From Asterias amurensis (taxonomy: Eukaryota > Echinodermata > Asteroidea > Forcipulatida > Asteriidae), in NCBI RefSeq assembly GCF_032118995.1, contig NC_092652.1:20444544-20508543 (forward strand): DNA of 64,000 nucleotides. The letters run 5' to 3'. The position numbers and the translations under genes are program-made. The notes under the pieces are model-generated. The model worked only from the letters and a program-made list of their open reading frames with translations, made no database searches and was not told the origin of the DNA. Shown here in pieces: positions 46,459 through 57,169 of this stretch. Each line of letters opens with the position of its first letter. Position 1 is the first letter of the stretch.

Positions 46459-49400
46459 TTACAGTACATTGCAGCCCCAGCAGCATTGGTGTGGGTAGTC
46501 TGGTGCATGGACCTTGTGTTCAAAGCCGTACACCCAGAAGCGTGTGCTCACGTCTTTCCAATCATAGTGAGCCTCGGTTACAGGTACTGAACGAAGAGTT
46601 TGTCTCTAAAAAAATAAAAAATGAAAAGAACAAACTCACAAAACTAGAAACAAAACTCATAGATTTAATAGATGTTGAATTTGCATCAGTGTTAAAGAAT
46701 ATCATTTGGTTTTACCCATTAACTGATGTGTGTAAAGCCAAGTTTACTCAGTACCTTACCCTAGTCCGGTGTAAAGAAAACCCATTTGCATATTACTTGG
46801 GTAATAATATAATAGTATTCTTTAACCCAAGGCAAATTTAACACCAATTAGATTGTTATTATAAGGTACCCACTGCTAAAATATAGGATTTAAAGGCAGT
46901 GGACACTATTGGTAATTACTCAAAATAATTGTTAGCATAAATCCTTACTTGGTAACGTGTAATGGGAAGAGGTTGATGGTATAAAACATTGTGAGAAACG
47001 GCTCCCTCTGAAGTGCCATAGTTTTCGAGAACGAAGTAATTTTCCACGAATTTGATTTCGAGACCTCAAATTTAGAACTTGAGGTCTCGAAATCAACCAT
47101 CTAAACGCACACAACTTCGTGTGACAAGGGTGTTTTTTTCTTTCATTATTATCTCGCAGGTTAGATGACCGATTGAGCTCAAATCTTCACAAAAAAATGT
47201 TTTAAAATGTTCACCAACTGTGAAGGCTAGTCTTTGACAACTACCAATAGTGTCCACTGCCTTTAAACTGCCAAAGGCCAAAGGACAAAAAGCATTGGTT
47301 CGAATCCCACCCGAGTTATATGGCAATGGATTCTTTGGTTTCCACAGGACTCGGGAAAATACTGAGTACGCACTGCCTAACAAAAATCAATGTATGGGTA
47401 AAATAATAAGAAAATTCATAAATAAGAACACACCATTATCTGATGAGAAAATAAACCCAGCTGTACATGCTGTAAGTTTTGGCAGCGAACAGCCTTGTTT
47501 TGGCATTGATAGCCACAAATCTCAATACACAAAGATAGAAGTCCTAGTTGAGATTGTCCATGCAAACCGTAACAAGATAATTACCTGATGTAACGTCTTT
47601 GCATATGGCCATGCAGTGCGATGCTCGTTAACAAGGCGGACTGAGTTTTCGTTCAGTTCAGCGACGGGATACTGTGAGATTGGCCACACCTGTTGAAATT
47701 GACGCAAGAACAAAACAAGAACTGATGACAAATTGAGCTAATGATAGACAAAGTCTAGGGTCCAGATAACTGGCACCAAGTACCCACATCATGAATAGTG
47801 TCAATAATAACTAGTTCTTATATAGCACACTTTGTCACTGTGATCCAGTGGTTAGACTGCAGGACTTGCAATCACAAGGTTGTGGGTTCGAATCCTACCA
47901 CGCTTACCGCTGATTTCACAATGACTATAATAAACATTTTCGACTAGGTACTGAATCAAAACTTCTTGATTTGTGCGATAAACCAATGTTTGTACGAGAT
48001 AGATTGGCTGTTGCCAGCTTGGTGTTTATATCCCCTTGCGGGATGCCAAGTTTTCCTTGACAGGAAAATAATTGTAACAAACATACAGTGCACTTTACAT
48101 TAGTGCCCTGGTCATTGGGCCAATAACGTTCCTTTAATTTTCCTTAGCTCCATGCGGAGTATACAGCCCCTGAGTTGCCGTAGCTCCAGAGGCTTTTGCA
48201 TACACATTATCAACCTTTATTGGGAGACCACCAGCATAGGGCTAGATAGCTCAGTTGGTAGAGCGCCGGCACGTTAAACCGGAGGTTGTTGGTTCAAATC
48301 CCGCTCTAGTCAATTTTTCTTTGTTCAATCCTAAATCATTTAAAAATGTACCCAGTCAGTTTCCCTTGTGGTTTATTATTTGATATCTGATATAAAAAGT
48401 CGCATCCCCTTAAGGTGATCCCCTGTCTGTCGCTTCCCAGGTTGTATCGTTACCCGGGTGTGATCCCTGGCTACACGGCAGTTTGCGGTTTAATGGCTTC
48501 TGACAGGCACCCCCCGAACAAAGATACTGACAAAATTGGGAGACCACCAGCACTGAGCTAGATAGCTCAGTTGGTAGAGCGCCGGCACGTTAAACCGGAG
48601 GTCGTTGGTTCAAATCCCGCTCTAGTCAATTTTTCTTTGTTCAATCCTAAAACATTATCAACCTGTACCCTCGCAGGTACCCATTTATACCCCTGGGTAA
48701 AGAGAAGCAGATCAGCACCTTGCTCCAGGACACAAGTATCGTGACCAGGATTCAAATTCCACACTCTGCTGATCAAACACCAGAGCCTGAGTTTGATGTT
48801 CTTAACCACTCGGCCAAGACATCCTACAAGGTGTAGTTAAAAATTAATTTATTACTTACAAAAGGTAGCGTCTGCTCAAAGACGACCTGCCCACTGACGT
48901 CTCTTATCAGCTCGTCAGGCATATCAGAACGCTCCAAGATGTAGTCAGATAAATTGTTGACGCTGGTCAAATATAAATATATAACAAGTGTCCAGTTATC
49001 TCAACTAACGTAGTCAAACCAACTCACTACTAGCACAATGGACTTAAGCTCTGGTGTTTCTGATCAGCAGAACCGCTATTGTTTCTGTGTGTTGTGTATT
49101 GAAAAAAAAACCACCCCCAAACATACACTTATTGTTAAGAGAAGGCTCCCATGTTTCTAGCATAGTAAGGCAGTAGATTGTGCAACATCACATTGTAAAC
49201 CCTTATAAAAAATAGGGTCTCAATATTAAAAAACTAAGCAAGCATACTTGTAGTAAAAAAAACATGCGCCTCAGAATATGTGACATGATCAATAGTGCAT
49301 TATAAATGCCCTATAGTTTTTATCCTTAATCTTTTAACAGATTCCCCCCCCCCAAAAAAAAGTACTCAATCAAAAAATTTAATTAATTTGTTTTTCTTCA

Positions 49401-52400
49401 CCTGCTCATGACTGTCTTCACTGTCTTTGACTCAAATATTTGTTTTTAATTGGTTCAAATGCTCAGATCTTTGTAGGGCGCTGTATAAATGCCTATTGTA
49501 TTGTATTGTACTATTATTCTCCCTTTATTCACCAGTTTGGAAATATAATTATGTTGATTGCATTGAATTGAATCAAACAGTGAAAATGGCTTTCTGAGCG
49601 GACATCTTTACTTGAGTGGGATAGCATCCTTTCTTTGTCAGAAAGTGGCAATATTAGCAGAGTGCATTGATCTAGTATCAAGAGCCGACAACTTCCAACT
49701 TACTACTTGACTGAAAGGAGAATAAAATGACGAAGCGTGCGAAATCCGCTACAAGTTGGGCAAGTCACTCTGCCATCTCCTCCACACCGTGTACATCTGA
49801 AAAAAAAAAAAACAGTAGGAAGGGTTTTAAAAAGATGCACCCTAATTCTTATGTCGGTGGGGAATGAAATTTGTGCCAATATTTGCAAAGGTTATGTACT
49901 TTAACGGTTGTTCTTCTACCTGTGGCAGTCTGTGGCACTGACGCACTAGGCCTTTTTCACACTGTGCCTTTTTTACATCTCTTATCCCCGTGGAATACAG
50001 GTAAGTGTGGCATGGCATGGGTTACAACACCATAGTGTGCATAGCATGTCAGAGATTTTCAGGTGTATTGGGTGTCATCGGGTATAACAGTGATTAATTA
50101 TAATAGTAATTAGAAAAATACCTTCTTCTACCCGAGCCATGACACCAGGAACAAGACACTCGTCTAGACTTCCCGTTACTATGAACAGTTCTTCTTCCAC
50201 TCCCACTACATGAAGAACAACGAACCTAAAAAAGCAAAAAAAAGTCAGACAGCCAATTTAAGACCTTTATGAGTGAACAATCAATGTGTGTGCCTGAATA
50301 AAGCAGAGGTAAATAAGCTGATAGATAGATAGACAGTCTATTGTTTTTAACACTCGTGGCCAGTGGCCAAAATACAGTAAAAATTACAATTCATACAAAA
50401 ATAGTTAAAATAAAAAAATAGTTTACATATACAAAAACAACTTATTTTGTGTATGGGTGATAAGTAAAAGGAGGAAAAAAACCCTTACAAATTTAGTGGG
50501 AAAAAACTCTACTAATGTGCCATGAATGTGATGATTTCCCCACGCCTGCTGATGACCCCACGTCTGCTACATTTTAAAGTTGTGATTTTAAAAGTATAAA
50601 TGCCAATCTCATTGAGTTGCTGAATGGGTTTTTTTCCCAAGAGAACTAGCGTTGGGACAGGACTAGAAATACGTCACACTAAACTTACCCTGCCTCGACC
50701 ATGACAGCGCCCACACTGTACAAAACCTGCCCCAGCACAACGATGGCAAGTCTGTAACCAAGTCAGTTTGAAAAATCTTTTGATTATTGTTCCCAAGTTA
50801 TATCTGAAATGATAGTTCTCGCTTGAGGTCACATAGTACATGCATGATATTTGATCTTTTGAAAATAGTAGGAACATGGTGCAGGCTTTAAAGGCAGTGG
50901 ACACTATTGGTAATTACTCAAAATAATTATTAGCATAAAACCTTACTTGGTAGCGAGTCATGGGGAGCTGTTGATAGTATAAAACATTGTGAGAAACGGC
51001 TCCCTCTGAAGTGACGTAGTTTTCGAGAAAGAAGTAATTTTCCACGAATTTCCAAGCATCTGAAAGCACACAACTTCGTGTGACAAGGGTGTTTTTTCTT
51101 TCATTATTATCTTGCAACTTCAAAGACCGATTAAGCTCAAATTTTCACAGGTTTGTTATTTTATGTATATGTTGAGATACACCAAGTGAGAAGACTGGTC
51201 TTTGACAATTACCAATAGTGTCCACTGCCTTTAATTGACATTTCAAAAGTCAAACACTCAGTGGACAAATGAACAAACTTGCGAGTACGGACAACTTTTT
51301 CACAAAGAATCCAGACAAGAAAAATACAATTCTCCAGAAGTGAACGCTGTCACTGCATTTCTTATATGCTTCTGGTAGTAGTTGGAGCCATGTTGTGGTA
51401 TACAGTGGATCAACATCCTATTTATGAACTGTTCTTCCGTGATTGTGTATCTTAAAGGAACATGTTGCCTTGGATCGGACAAGTTGGTCTATGAAAAGCG
51501 TTTGAAACCGTTTGTTATGAAATGCATATGGTTAGAAAGATGTTTTAAAAGTAGAATATAATGATCCACACAAGTATCACTCAAAATTGCACGGTTTTCA
51601 TTTTACGTCGCGAACTAACATGGTCGGCCATACATATGACATGCATGAGAGTCAAAGATTTGACTACCATAAATGGCCGACCGTGTTTGTCGATGAGAAA
51701 AACGAAAACCACGCAATTTCGAGGCATATTTGTGTAGATCATTGTATTCTACTTTTACAACATCTTTCTAACCATATCGATTTTATAACAAACGGTTAGG
51801 TTACAGGACGCTTTTCAAAGACCAACTCGACCGATCCAATGATGTGTGTGGGACCAGTTGCTTCTCATATTCTTTAAAAGGTTAAAAGTTTAATCCTGCG
51901 ACCTTTGGACCTTCGCTATTCCATCAAGCTTTTGCATACCTTAAGATATGATGTGTGTGGGACTTCCAGTTGCTTCTCGTGTGTATCAAACATTGTGTTC
52001 GGCATGCAGTGCATCGACCATGGTGGCGGTGGGGCACCATTAAGCGGCCCGTCCACTATACCACCTCTATAAGGCAGGAACTTACGCATTGTTGTCCTTG
52101 ACTCATTGAAGGTTTCTAAGAGATACTGTCAAAGAAAAACAAAACAAAACAGACCTTCTAATTGCTTAGATAACATGACAAGGGTTAGTGCGCTGTGATG
52201 TAGTTGTACATATAGGAATTCAAGGTGTGCCCGCGCCTTCAGTGTTCTTGAGACATAAGCCCAGTTCATACTTCCTGCGAATGCCATACAAATTTTGACA
52301 CCACAAATTGGCAACGACTAATTTGCATCAGTTGAATTGTGCTCAACTCCTGCGAGCCACGTGGCGACAAAATTTGTCTTGCAATCCCAGTCGCAGGAAG

Positions 52401-55400
52401 TAGAACCAGGCTGAGTGTAACTTTCTTTTTTACATATTCATTACAAAGTTTGCGACCTTTGGACCTTCTTTATTCCGTCTAGCTTTTAGCAGGAAAAGAA
52501 CACCTTACAAGTAGTTTCTCTGGGTATTTCTTGCTGTTTTTTGTTTCGTAGAGCATGGTTCTGGCAATGCTCCTAATGTAGTTTTCAAGAACTCTCTGTG
52601 AGTTTTGCTTTAATTGTGCAAACTGCAACGAATTGAGCACAGCTCAACTGTGGCAAAGTATTCGTTGAGAATTTGTGACATCAATATTCGTTTTGCATTC
52701 ACATTCGCAGGAAGTAGGAACCGGGCTTAACATGCTCCATTGTACAAGTCGAACTTACATGATACGCGTGAGTTGGTATGGTCCTAGTGATGTTCATGTT
52801 CTTGGCTGGTCTGGAACCGTAGCAACAGTGTTTATCAACGAAGGCCAAGATGGCTGCTCTCACAGCCTCCTCCCCTATTCCGTCATTGCTGTAATAAAAA
52901 GAGGAGAAATCTAAGCCAAGAAATTAAAAATCGATAACCATGATAATAACTTGGGAGATTGGAGCAGTTAAAGGAGGCCATCAGATGCGAGTAGGCATCA
53001 AGAGTCATGTTTTTTTACTTGCACACATCTCTATTTTTGTGCATATTTTGGCACCCACGGAGCACACAAACCGTCCACCGTCGGCAGCCGCACCCTTGTC
53101 TAGATGCTGAATAGGCTTTGACAAGAAGCTGAATAGATGTAGATGTAGATTTACTTACAATAACAATACTAAAAGTTGTTCTATTGTAATGCTTTATCAC
53201 ACCACTGGGGATGGGTGAATCAAAGTGTTCATTCATTGTGTTTTTAACAGAAAAGGCAGAGCAACTTTTGAAATTATGAGAACCATTTATGAAGCACCTC
53301 GTAATGGTTTACAAGGTGCTGCAGCGCAATCAGTAGCTACTGCCAGAAACACCAGGGCTAACTCCTCTCTCTTTGTGATAAGTTTCTTTTAGGTGCATCC
53401 CACAATAGAAAGGACCTTTGTCTGTACGTCCTATCCAAAGGATCAAGAAAGAATGGCCAAGTGTCTTGCTTACATGGTACAACAATTGCTTTTTGGGAGA
53501 CACCTCCCCTCATCCCAAAGTAAAAATCTTTAATCCACGCCTGGTCATGTGTATATTTTTAAAACCTTTTCCCTGCTAAAGAACCTCAATCAAATTGGAG
53601 GGATAAGGTGGTTATACTTACGAGTCAAATATTTGCTGTGGGCAACTGCTCTCTGTTGGAGGCTCATAGGCCGGTGGAGGAACGGGAGGCCCTGAAAGCA
53701 AAAGATAGTACCTAATGATAGTTAGGCAGATAATGTCTGCAACGACTACAGAACTAGGCAGCTAAACTTGTCTGTTGAGCCCTACCTAAAAGAACGACTA
53801 CGCCACACCTTGCTTAAAAGATCTTCACTGGCTGCCGATAAGGGAGAGGATTACCTTTAAGATCTTGGTATACAATGTATGAGTATAAATGGCTCAACCA
53901 CACAGCACCTGGCTATTTATCCATCCGCTGCCGCTTCCCATTTTGTTTTGTACATTTGGGGTGTGATCCCTGGCTACACATCAGTTACAGATTGGATGGT
54001 TTCTGACTTGTACCCCAAACACAAATATGGTGACTACCAACAATAAATCACCACTTCAAATCAGACGGCATGTATACAGGTACACCTGCCAATTTTGTAT
54101 GGTTAAAAGTTTATTCATAAATACCCCAAGCAGTTTATCTACTCCTATTGGTGGAGAGCGCGTCACGTGGGGGTGTTTAAACGGTTGATAATGACCAGTG
54201 TTTATGACCGGCTGGCTTCCGCGTGTCAGGCGCGCAAGATTATCACCCGGAACGCAATTCATAGCTTTAAGTAACAGCGCGTAATCTATTTCTAAGCGCG
54301 CATGTGTAATCTAATTCTAAGCGCGCGGGCGTACACACAACCCACGCGCACAGGGCAATTTGACCCTGCCGGCTTTAAACGGCCGTGTAAGAACTCGTCG
54401 CTACCCTTTTATTCCCTTATTATGACCAAAACAACTTTGGAGCCAACTGGCGAGAATATCCACCCGGACGTTCCATTGTGTAGCTGCACAGGCATGCACC
54501 ACCTACCGTGTTCAACTTCGTTTCACTTACAAAGAGGGACCAAACTATTGGAAAACATGCCTCGGAATCAACCTTTTTTGAATACCAACGAGGAGTGGTT
54601 TTTATCATGAGGTTATAAATGTAAGAAATTCTAATAGTAAAAGCCAAGAGTAACAGGAAATGTTAAGTGGAACGTGAACGTACCGCTGTTGAAAACTACT
54701 GTCTCATAGCCCGGTACGGGTTCCAACTCCCGAGGGTCAGGATTCGGTCCTCCTTCCTCCGTCGCGTTCTCATCGTCCTCTGGGTCGGAGTCCGGGATGG
54801 TATCCCAGGAATACGGGGGTGCGTCTGTAGATGCGGCTCCAGGCACCCATGCTCCTATCATAAGAAAAATTTTAATATTGTGAATGAGATCAGTTAAAGG
54901 GATGTTGCCTTGGATGAATCGGTCGAGTTGGTCAATGAAAAGCATTTGAAACCTTTTTTGTTATAAAATGCATGGTTAGAAAGATGTTTAAAAGTAGAAT
55001 ATAATAATCCACACTAATAATTAAATGCTTAAAGTTTGTGTGATTTTCCTTTTACTTTGGAAACTAAAACGGATGGCCATGTTGTGGAGTCAAAAATTGT
55101 ACTCCACAAATTGGAGTGTAGTGTTAGTTCAAAAAGGAAAACCATGCAACCTCGCTCTTAGTCTTATATAAGTAACTTTTTCTTCTAACTCAAAATCAAC
55201 ATGAAGAAATAGTTGTTTTAAATTTTGTTCAATATTAAAATAAGTTAAAAAGTTAATTTGTGTGAATTTTTTCAATAAACACTATTTTGGGTAGTCATAT
55301 TTAACACAGTTTTATTTTACCTGCTCCTGATGGTTGTGTAGGGGGAGGTGCCCCATAGCCGGGGGGTGGTTCTTGGCCCTGTGGCTGAGGTGCCCCATAT

Positions 55401-55939
55401 CCCTGTTGTTGGGGTGCCCCATAGCCCTGTTGGTGAGGTGCCCCGTAGCCCTGTTGGTGAGGTGCCCCATAGCCCTGTTGTTGGGGTGCCCCATATCCGT
55501 GTGGCTGTGGTGCCCCGTAGCTCTGCTGTTGGGGTGCCCCATAGCTCTGTTGTTGGGGCGCGCTATACCCTAGTGAAGGGGCACCTTGTTGAGCTGTCAA
55601 ACAATTAATATCAGTATCATCTAGCACAAAATTTCTTTGGCTTCTCACAATGAAATTCCTATTTTGAATAACTATAAATATTAATTAGAGTAATAAATAC
55701 AATAGTTAAGCAACTCAAATTAACTTCCTGCCTTCTTCTTCATCCAAGTATTCATGGTATGAATTAAAACGCACTGTGAGTTTGGTGCGCGCTGTCCACG
55801 ATTGAGCACAGGCAATCAAAATAAAAACTCATTTGTGCAGATTATGATGTACACTGCTGTGACTGTGGTGGTGCAGTTTAAAAAGCAGTTATTTTATTGT
55901 TATTTTTATCTTACCTGTTGTGAGTTGTGTGATAGGCAT
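46459..55939 (-). CDS. SSUH2: SSUH2 homologue, zinc-motif protein
   Basis: Twelve minus-strand exons join in frame to 489 residues: 55939-55915, 55593-55321, 54854-54684, 53691-53622, 52888-52759, 52125-51940, 50751-50689, 50225-50122, 49796-49704, 48962-48860, 47689-47585, 46605-46459 (stop TAA). The N-terminus (about 9-100) is a tandem YGAPQQQ-like repeat. Six CxxC motifs follow at 287-290, 298-301, 309-312, 331-334, 342-345 and 353-356, most in the CxxCxGxG form also used by DnaJ zinc domains. Family blocks include [50 protein letters not shown] and a Cys-rich end CCWGCNVL. Worm ssu-2 was found as a genetic suppressor and the vertebrate protein is linked to tooth formation; the biochemical role is not established. 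The ATG at 55939 is the first in frame before a GTAAGA donor and its exon is only 25 nt, so the start is the least certain part. It is convergent with the kinesin gene. Confidence 0.9.
46890..47265. repeat. TTAA-flanked palindromic MITE, family A, full length
   Basis: TTAA, AGGCAGTGGACACTATTGGT at the left and ACCAATAGTGTCCACTGCCT, TTAA at the right. It inserted in the last SSUH2 intron. The centre is GAGACCTCAAATTTAGAACT plus its complement. Confidence 0.9.
47832..48090 (+). repeat. tRNA-derived SINE, copy 2
   Basis: The head GTGATCCAGTGGTTAGACTG, B-box GGGTTCGAATCC and body GATAGATTGGCTGTTGCCAG, ATATCCCCTTGCGGGATGCC repeat the element at 11372-11580. It is better preserved in the B-box than copy 1. 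It lies in an SSUH2 intron. Confidence 0.8.
48219..48652 (+). repeat. Two tandem copies of a tRNA-like SINE unit
   Basis: Two units (48219-48335 and 48536-48652) share TTGGGAGACCACCAGCA, a 72-nt tRNA-like core (48241-48312 and 48557-48628) and the tail CAATTTTTCTTTGTTCAATC. The spacing is 316 bp. Each core has A-box TAGCTCAGTTGGTAGAGCGC and B-box GGTTCAAATCC, and a loop with GTT in the anticodon position. The intervening sequence (GGGTGTGATCCCTGGCTACA) also occurs at 53965-54000. Confidence 0.75.
48650..48830 (-). repeat. SINE/LINE-type fragment
   Basis: CGCAGGTACCCATTTATACC, ACACAAGTATCGTGACCAGG and CACTCTGCTGATCAAACACC resemble 3050-3150 (ATGACTGGGACTCCACCCCA, CACTCTGCTGAACAGAAACA). The minus strand gives a spurious GFEPTTSG peptide, a sign of a tRNA-like B-box. 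Confidence 0.45.
50888..51234. repeat. TTAA-flanked palindromic MITE, family A
   Basis: TTAA, AGGCAGTGGACACTATTGGT on the left; ACCAATAGTGTCCACTGCCT, TTAA on the right. It is slightly shorter than the 375-bp members because part of the centre is missing. It lies in an SSUH2 intron. Confidence 0.88.
51454..51839. repeat. Palindromic MITE, family B, right end truncated
   Basis: TTAA, AGGAACATGTTGCCTTGGAT at the left; the right arm stops at CAACTCGACCGATCCAA without the final AGGCAACGTGTTCCT. It directly abuts a duplicated piece of the neighbouring SSUH2 exon. Confidence 0.85.
52257..52731. repeat. TIR element in SSUH2 intron, composite
   Basis: Ends AAGCCCAGTTCATACTTCCT with GCGAAT and ATTCGCAGGAAGTAGGAACC with GGGCTT are inverted. 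The interior contains a further internal end (52395-52420, TCGCAGGAAGTAGAACCAGG), suggesting one element inserted in or recombined with another of the same family. Confidence 0.65.
53281..53470. repeat. Dispersed repeat fragment
   Basis: It contains AAGCACCTCGTAATGGTTTA, CAAGGTGCTGCAGCGCAATC and GGCCAAGTGTCTTGCTTACA. Similar words are at 45840-45960 (CAAGGTGCTGCTGCGCAATT) and 3075-3110. It is probably a retroposon remnant. Confidence 0.4.
54108..54632. repeat. Dispersed family M, long copy
   Basis: It starts TTCATAAATACCCCAAGCAG with CTACTCCTATTGGTGGAGAG and ends with ACCAACGAGGAGTGGTTTTT and ATCATGAGGTTATAAAT. The interior has AAGCGCGC repeats (54290-54330). The ends are only weakly complementary, so the class is unclear. 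A partial copy is at 44983-45200. Confidence 0.55.
54894..55162. repeat. Diverged palindromic MITE, family B, incomplete
   Basis: TTAA then AGGGATGTTGCCTTGGATGA, with GAAACCTTTTTTGTTATAAA and TAGAAAGATGTTTAAAAGTA. The centre is diverged and the right end is missing. It lies in SSUH2 intron 2. Confidence 0.7.
55372..55575 (-). repeat. In-frame 24-bp coding minisatellite in SSUH2 exon 2
   Basis: Eight or nine units encode [17 protein letters not shown] or YGAPQPHG variants. The DNA units keep TATGGGGCACCCCAACAACA with scattered third-base changes and no frameshift, so they expanded and are maintained as coding sequence. Confidence 0.9.
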
Positions 55940-56087
55940 GCTGGCGGTTACGTTTCCCCTCTCCCTCTCTACACACTACCAGCTAACTCTAACCCGAACA
56001 GTAACACACTGTCGATGTCGCAAGTAGCACTAGTTAGCAGGCCTACTACACAAAATACAGTTTGAGTGCATGAGTGGCTGATGGTGA

Positions 56088-56151
56088 CAGTGTCAACTCT
56101 TGTCAATCGCCATCGGTGATCACCGATGGCGATTGACAAGAGTTGACACTG
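56088..56151. repeat. Perfect 64-bp palindrome without spacer
   Basis: The two 32-bp arms meet at ATCGCCATCGGTGA/TCACCGATGGCGAT and pair without a mismatch out to TGACAGTGTCAACTC-type ends. The centre is between 56119 and 56120. It lies about 150 bp upstream of the SSUH2 ATG. Confidence 0.95.
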
Positions 56152-56468
56152 ACAGGAAACTAAATTATTAATATTATTGTTTGGTCGAAGCTGTGTAGTT
56201 CTGTAAACAGGCCAGTTGAGTTTATATTTTATGGTGATCAAACAAAAAACAGTCGCTAGCACTGCTCTAACTTTGTATGAAATTACAGCAAGATAATCAA
56301 AACTCTCGAGGAACCGTAACGCCCGGCTGAAGCTAACCTGGACGGTCCATAATAAATAGCATACGCCCAAAGGTTGGAGGCCAAAGTTCATTCGCTTTGC
56401 GTCGTGCGGAGATTGCGCAGCGAAGTTGCGCCGCGCACTCTTAGTGCCGCGCACTCTTTGGATAGGTG

Positions 56469-56599
56469 TGGCCGTGTCCGAAATGGCGACTTTGGCAACA
56501 GCTACGGCTAGATCAGCGCGTCTGTCAGTGTTGAAGAATAGCAGACGCGCGCGCCCTAGCCATAGCTGTAGCCGAAGTCGCCAATTCGGACACGGCCGT
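56469..56599. repeat. Palindromic element, family N
   Basis: Ends GGCCGTGTCCGAAATGGCGA and CGCCAATTCGGACACGGCC are inverted. The interior GCGCGTCTGTCAGTGTTGAA and GAATAGCAGACGCGCGCGCC fits the 41831 copy. It lies upstream of SSUH2. Confidence 0.85.
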
Positions 56600-56982
56600 A
56601 GACTTGATTCAATTCTTAGATCGCGGTTTGAGGTTGATTGCAAGAGGGCGCTTTTTGTAGCGGCTCTCGGCAGGACGACTAAAAAGCCACGATCAAACAC
56701 TTGAAACCAAGTCTACATACGTGGAAAAAGAAATGCTCAATGACAAGACTTCGTTTAAATTTTGATACAAGGGTCCACGATTAGATTTTTTAAGAAAACT
56801 TTGGGTCAATTAAATTATCTAAAATGTATCATCAATTTCCGTCCCTTAGTTGTTCTTATTTAGTCATGTTAGGCCTAGCCTAGGGCCTACATGAGTATTT
56901 TTTTTCAGTCTATGTGAATCTCGATTGTGGGGTGATGGGAAGGAAGTAAGCCTAGTATAGTAGGCTTAGATGTGATGTTAGT

Positions 56983-57078
56983 ATGGCACTAAAGAGCCAT
57001 CCAGCGGCAGAGCGTCGGATCCAGCCAGATGAAACCATAGAGTTACTCTATGATGAAACTAACTGTGTGTGGAGGAGG
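56983..57078 (+). CDS. Possible orphan first coding exon
   Basis: An ATG opens a frame, MALKSHPAAERRIQPDETIE then LLYDETNCVWRR, ending at AGG|GTAAGG, a plausible donor. Codon use and composition look more protein-like than the surroundings. No family is recognised and no second exon is visible before the satellite array starts about 100 bp later. It could be a real gene continuing beyond the array, a relic cut off by the array, or chance. Confidence 0.3.
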
Positions 57079-57169
57079 GTAAGGGGGGGGGGGGCACCAG
57101 GGGAGGGGATATGTTGTGGGGGTCAGACGCGTAGTGACAGCTTATACTATCTTGGACACTTAATTAACT

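Noticed and set aside
48241-48628. Two genuine tRNA-Asn genes
   Set aside because: The GTT loop lacks U33, the acceptor stem has mismatches, and the cores are embedded in duplicated repeat flanks. A SINE origin fits better.
49915-49975. A CRQCH-encoding segment in an SSUH2 intron, thought at first to be an exon with another CxxC motif
   Set aside because: No phase allows it to join its neighbours, while the exons at 50122-50225 and 49704-49796 join directly to give GRRRCTRC in frame.
52067-52086. GTAAGT and a TATAG 19 nt later inside SSUH2 exon 6, looking like a tiny intron
   Set aside because: The sequence reads through in frame ([12 protein letters not shown]) and a 19-nt intron is too short to splice. 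It is coding sequence with donor-like bases.
55969-56700. 243-residue open frame on the minus strand upstream of SSUH2
   Set aside because: It runs through the perfect palindrome and the family-N element, has no recognisable domain and a composition unlike the real exons nearby. It is best explained as chance in repeat DNA.
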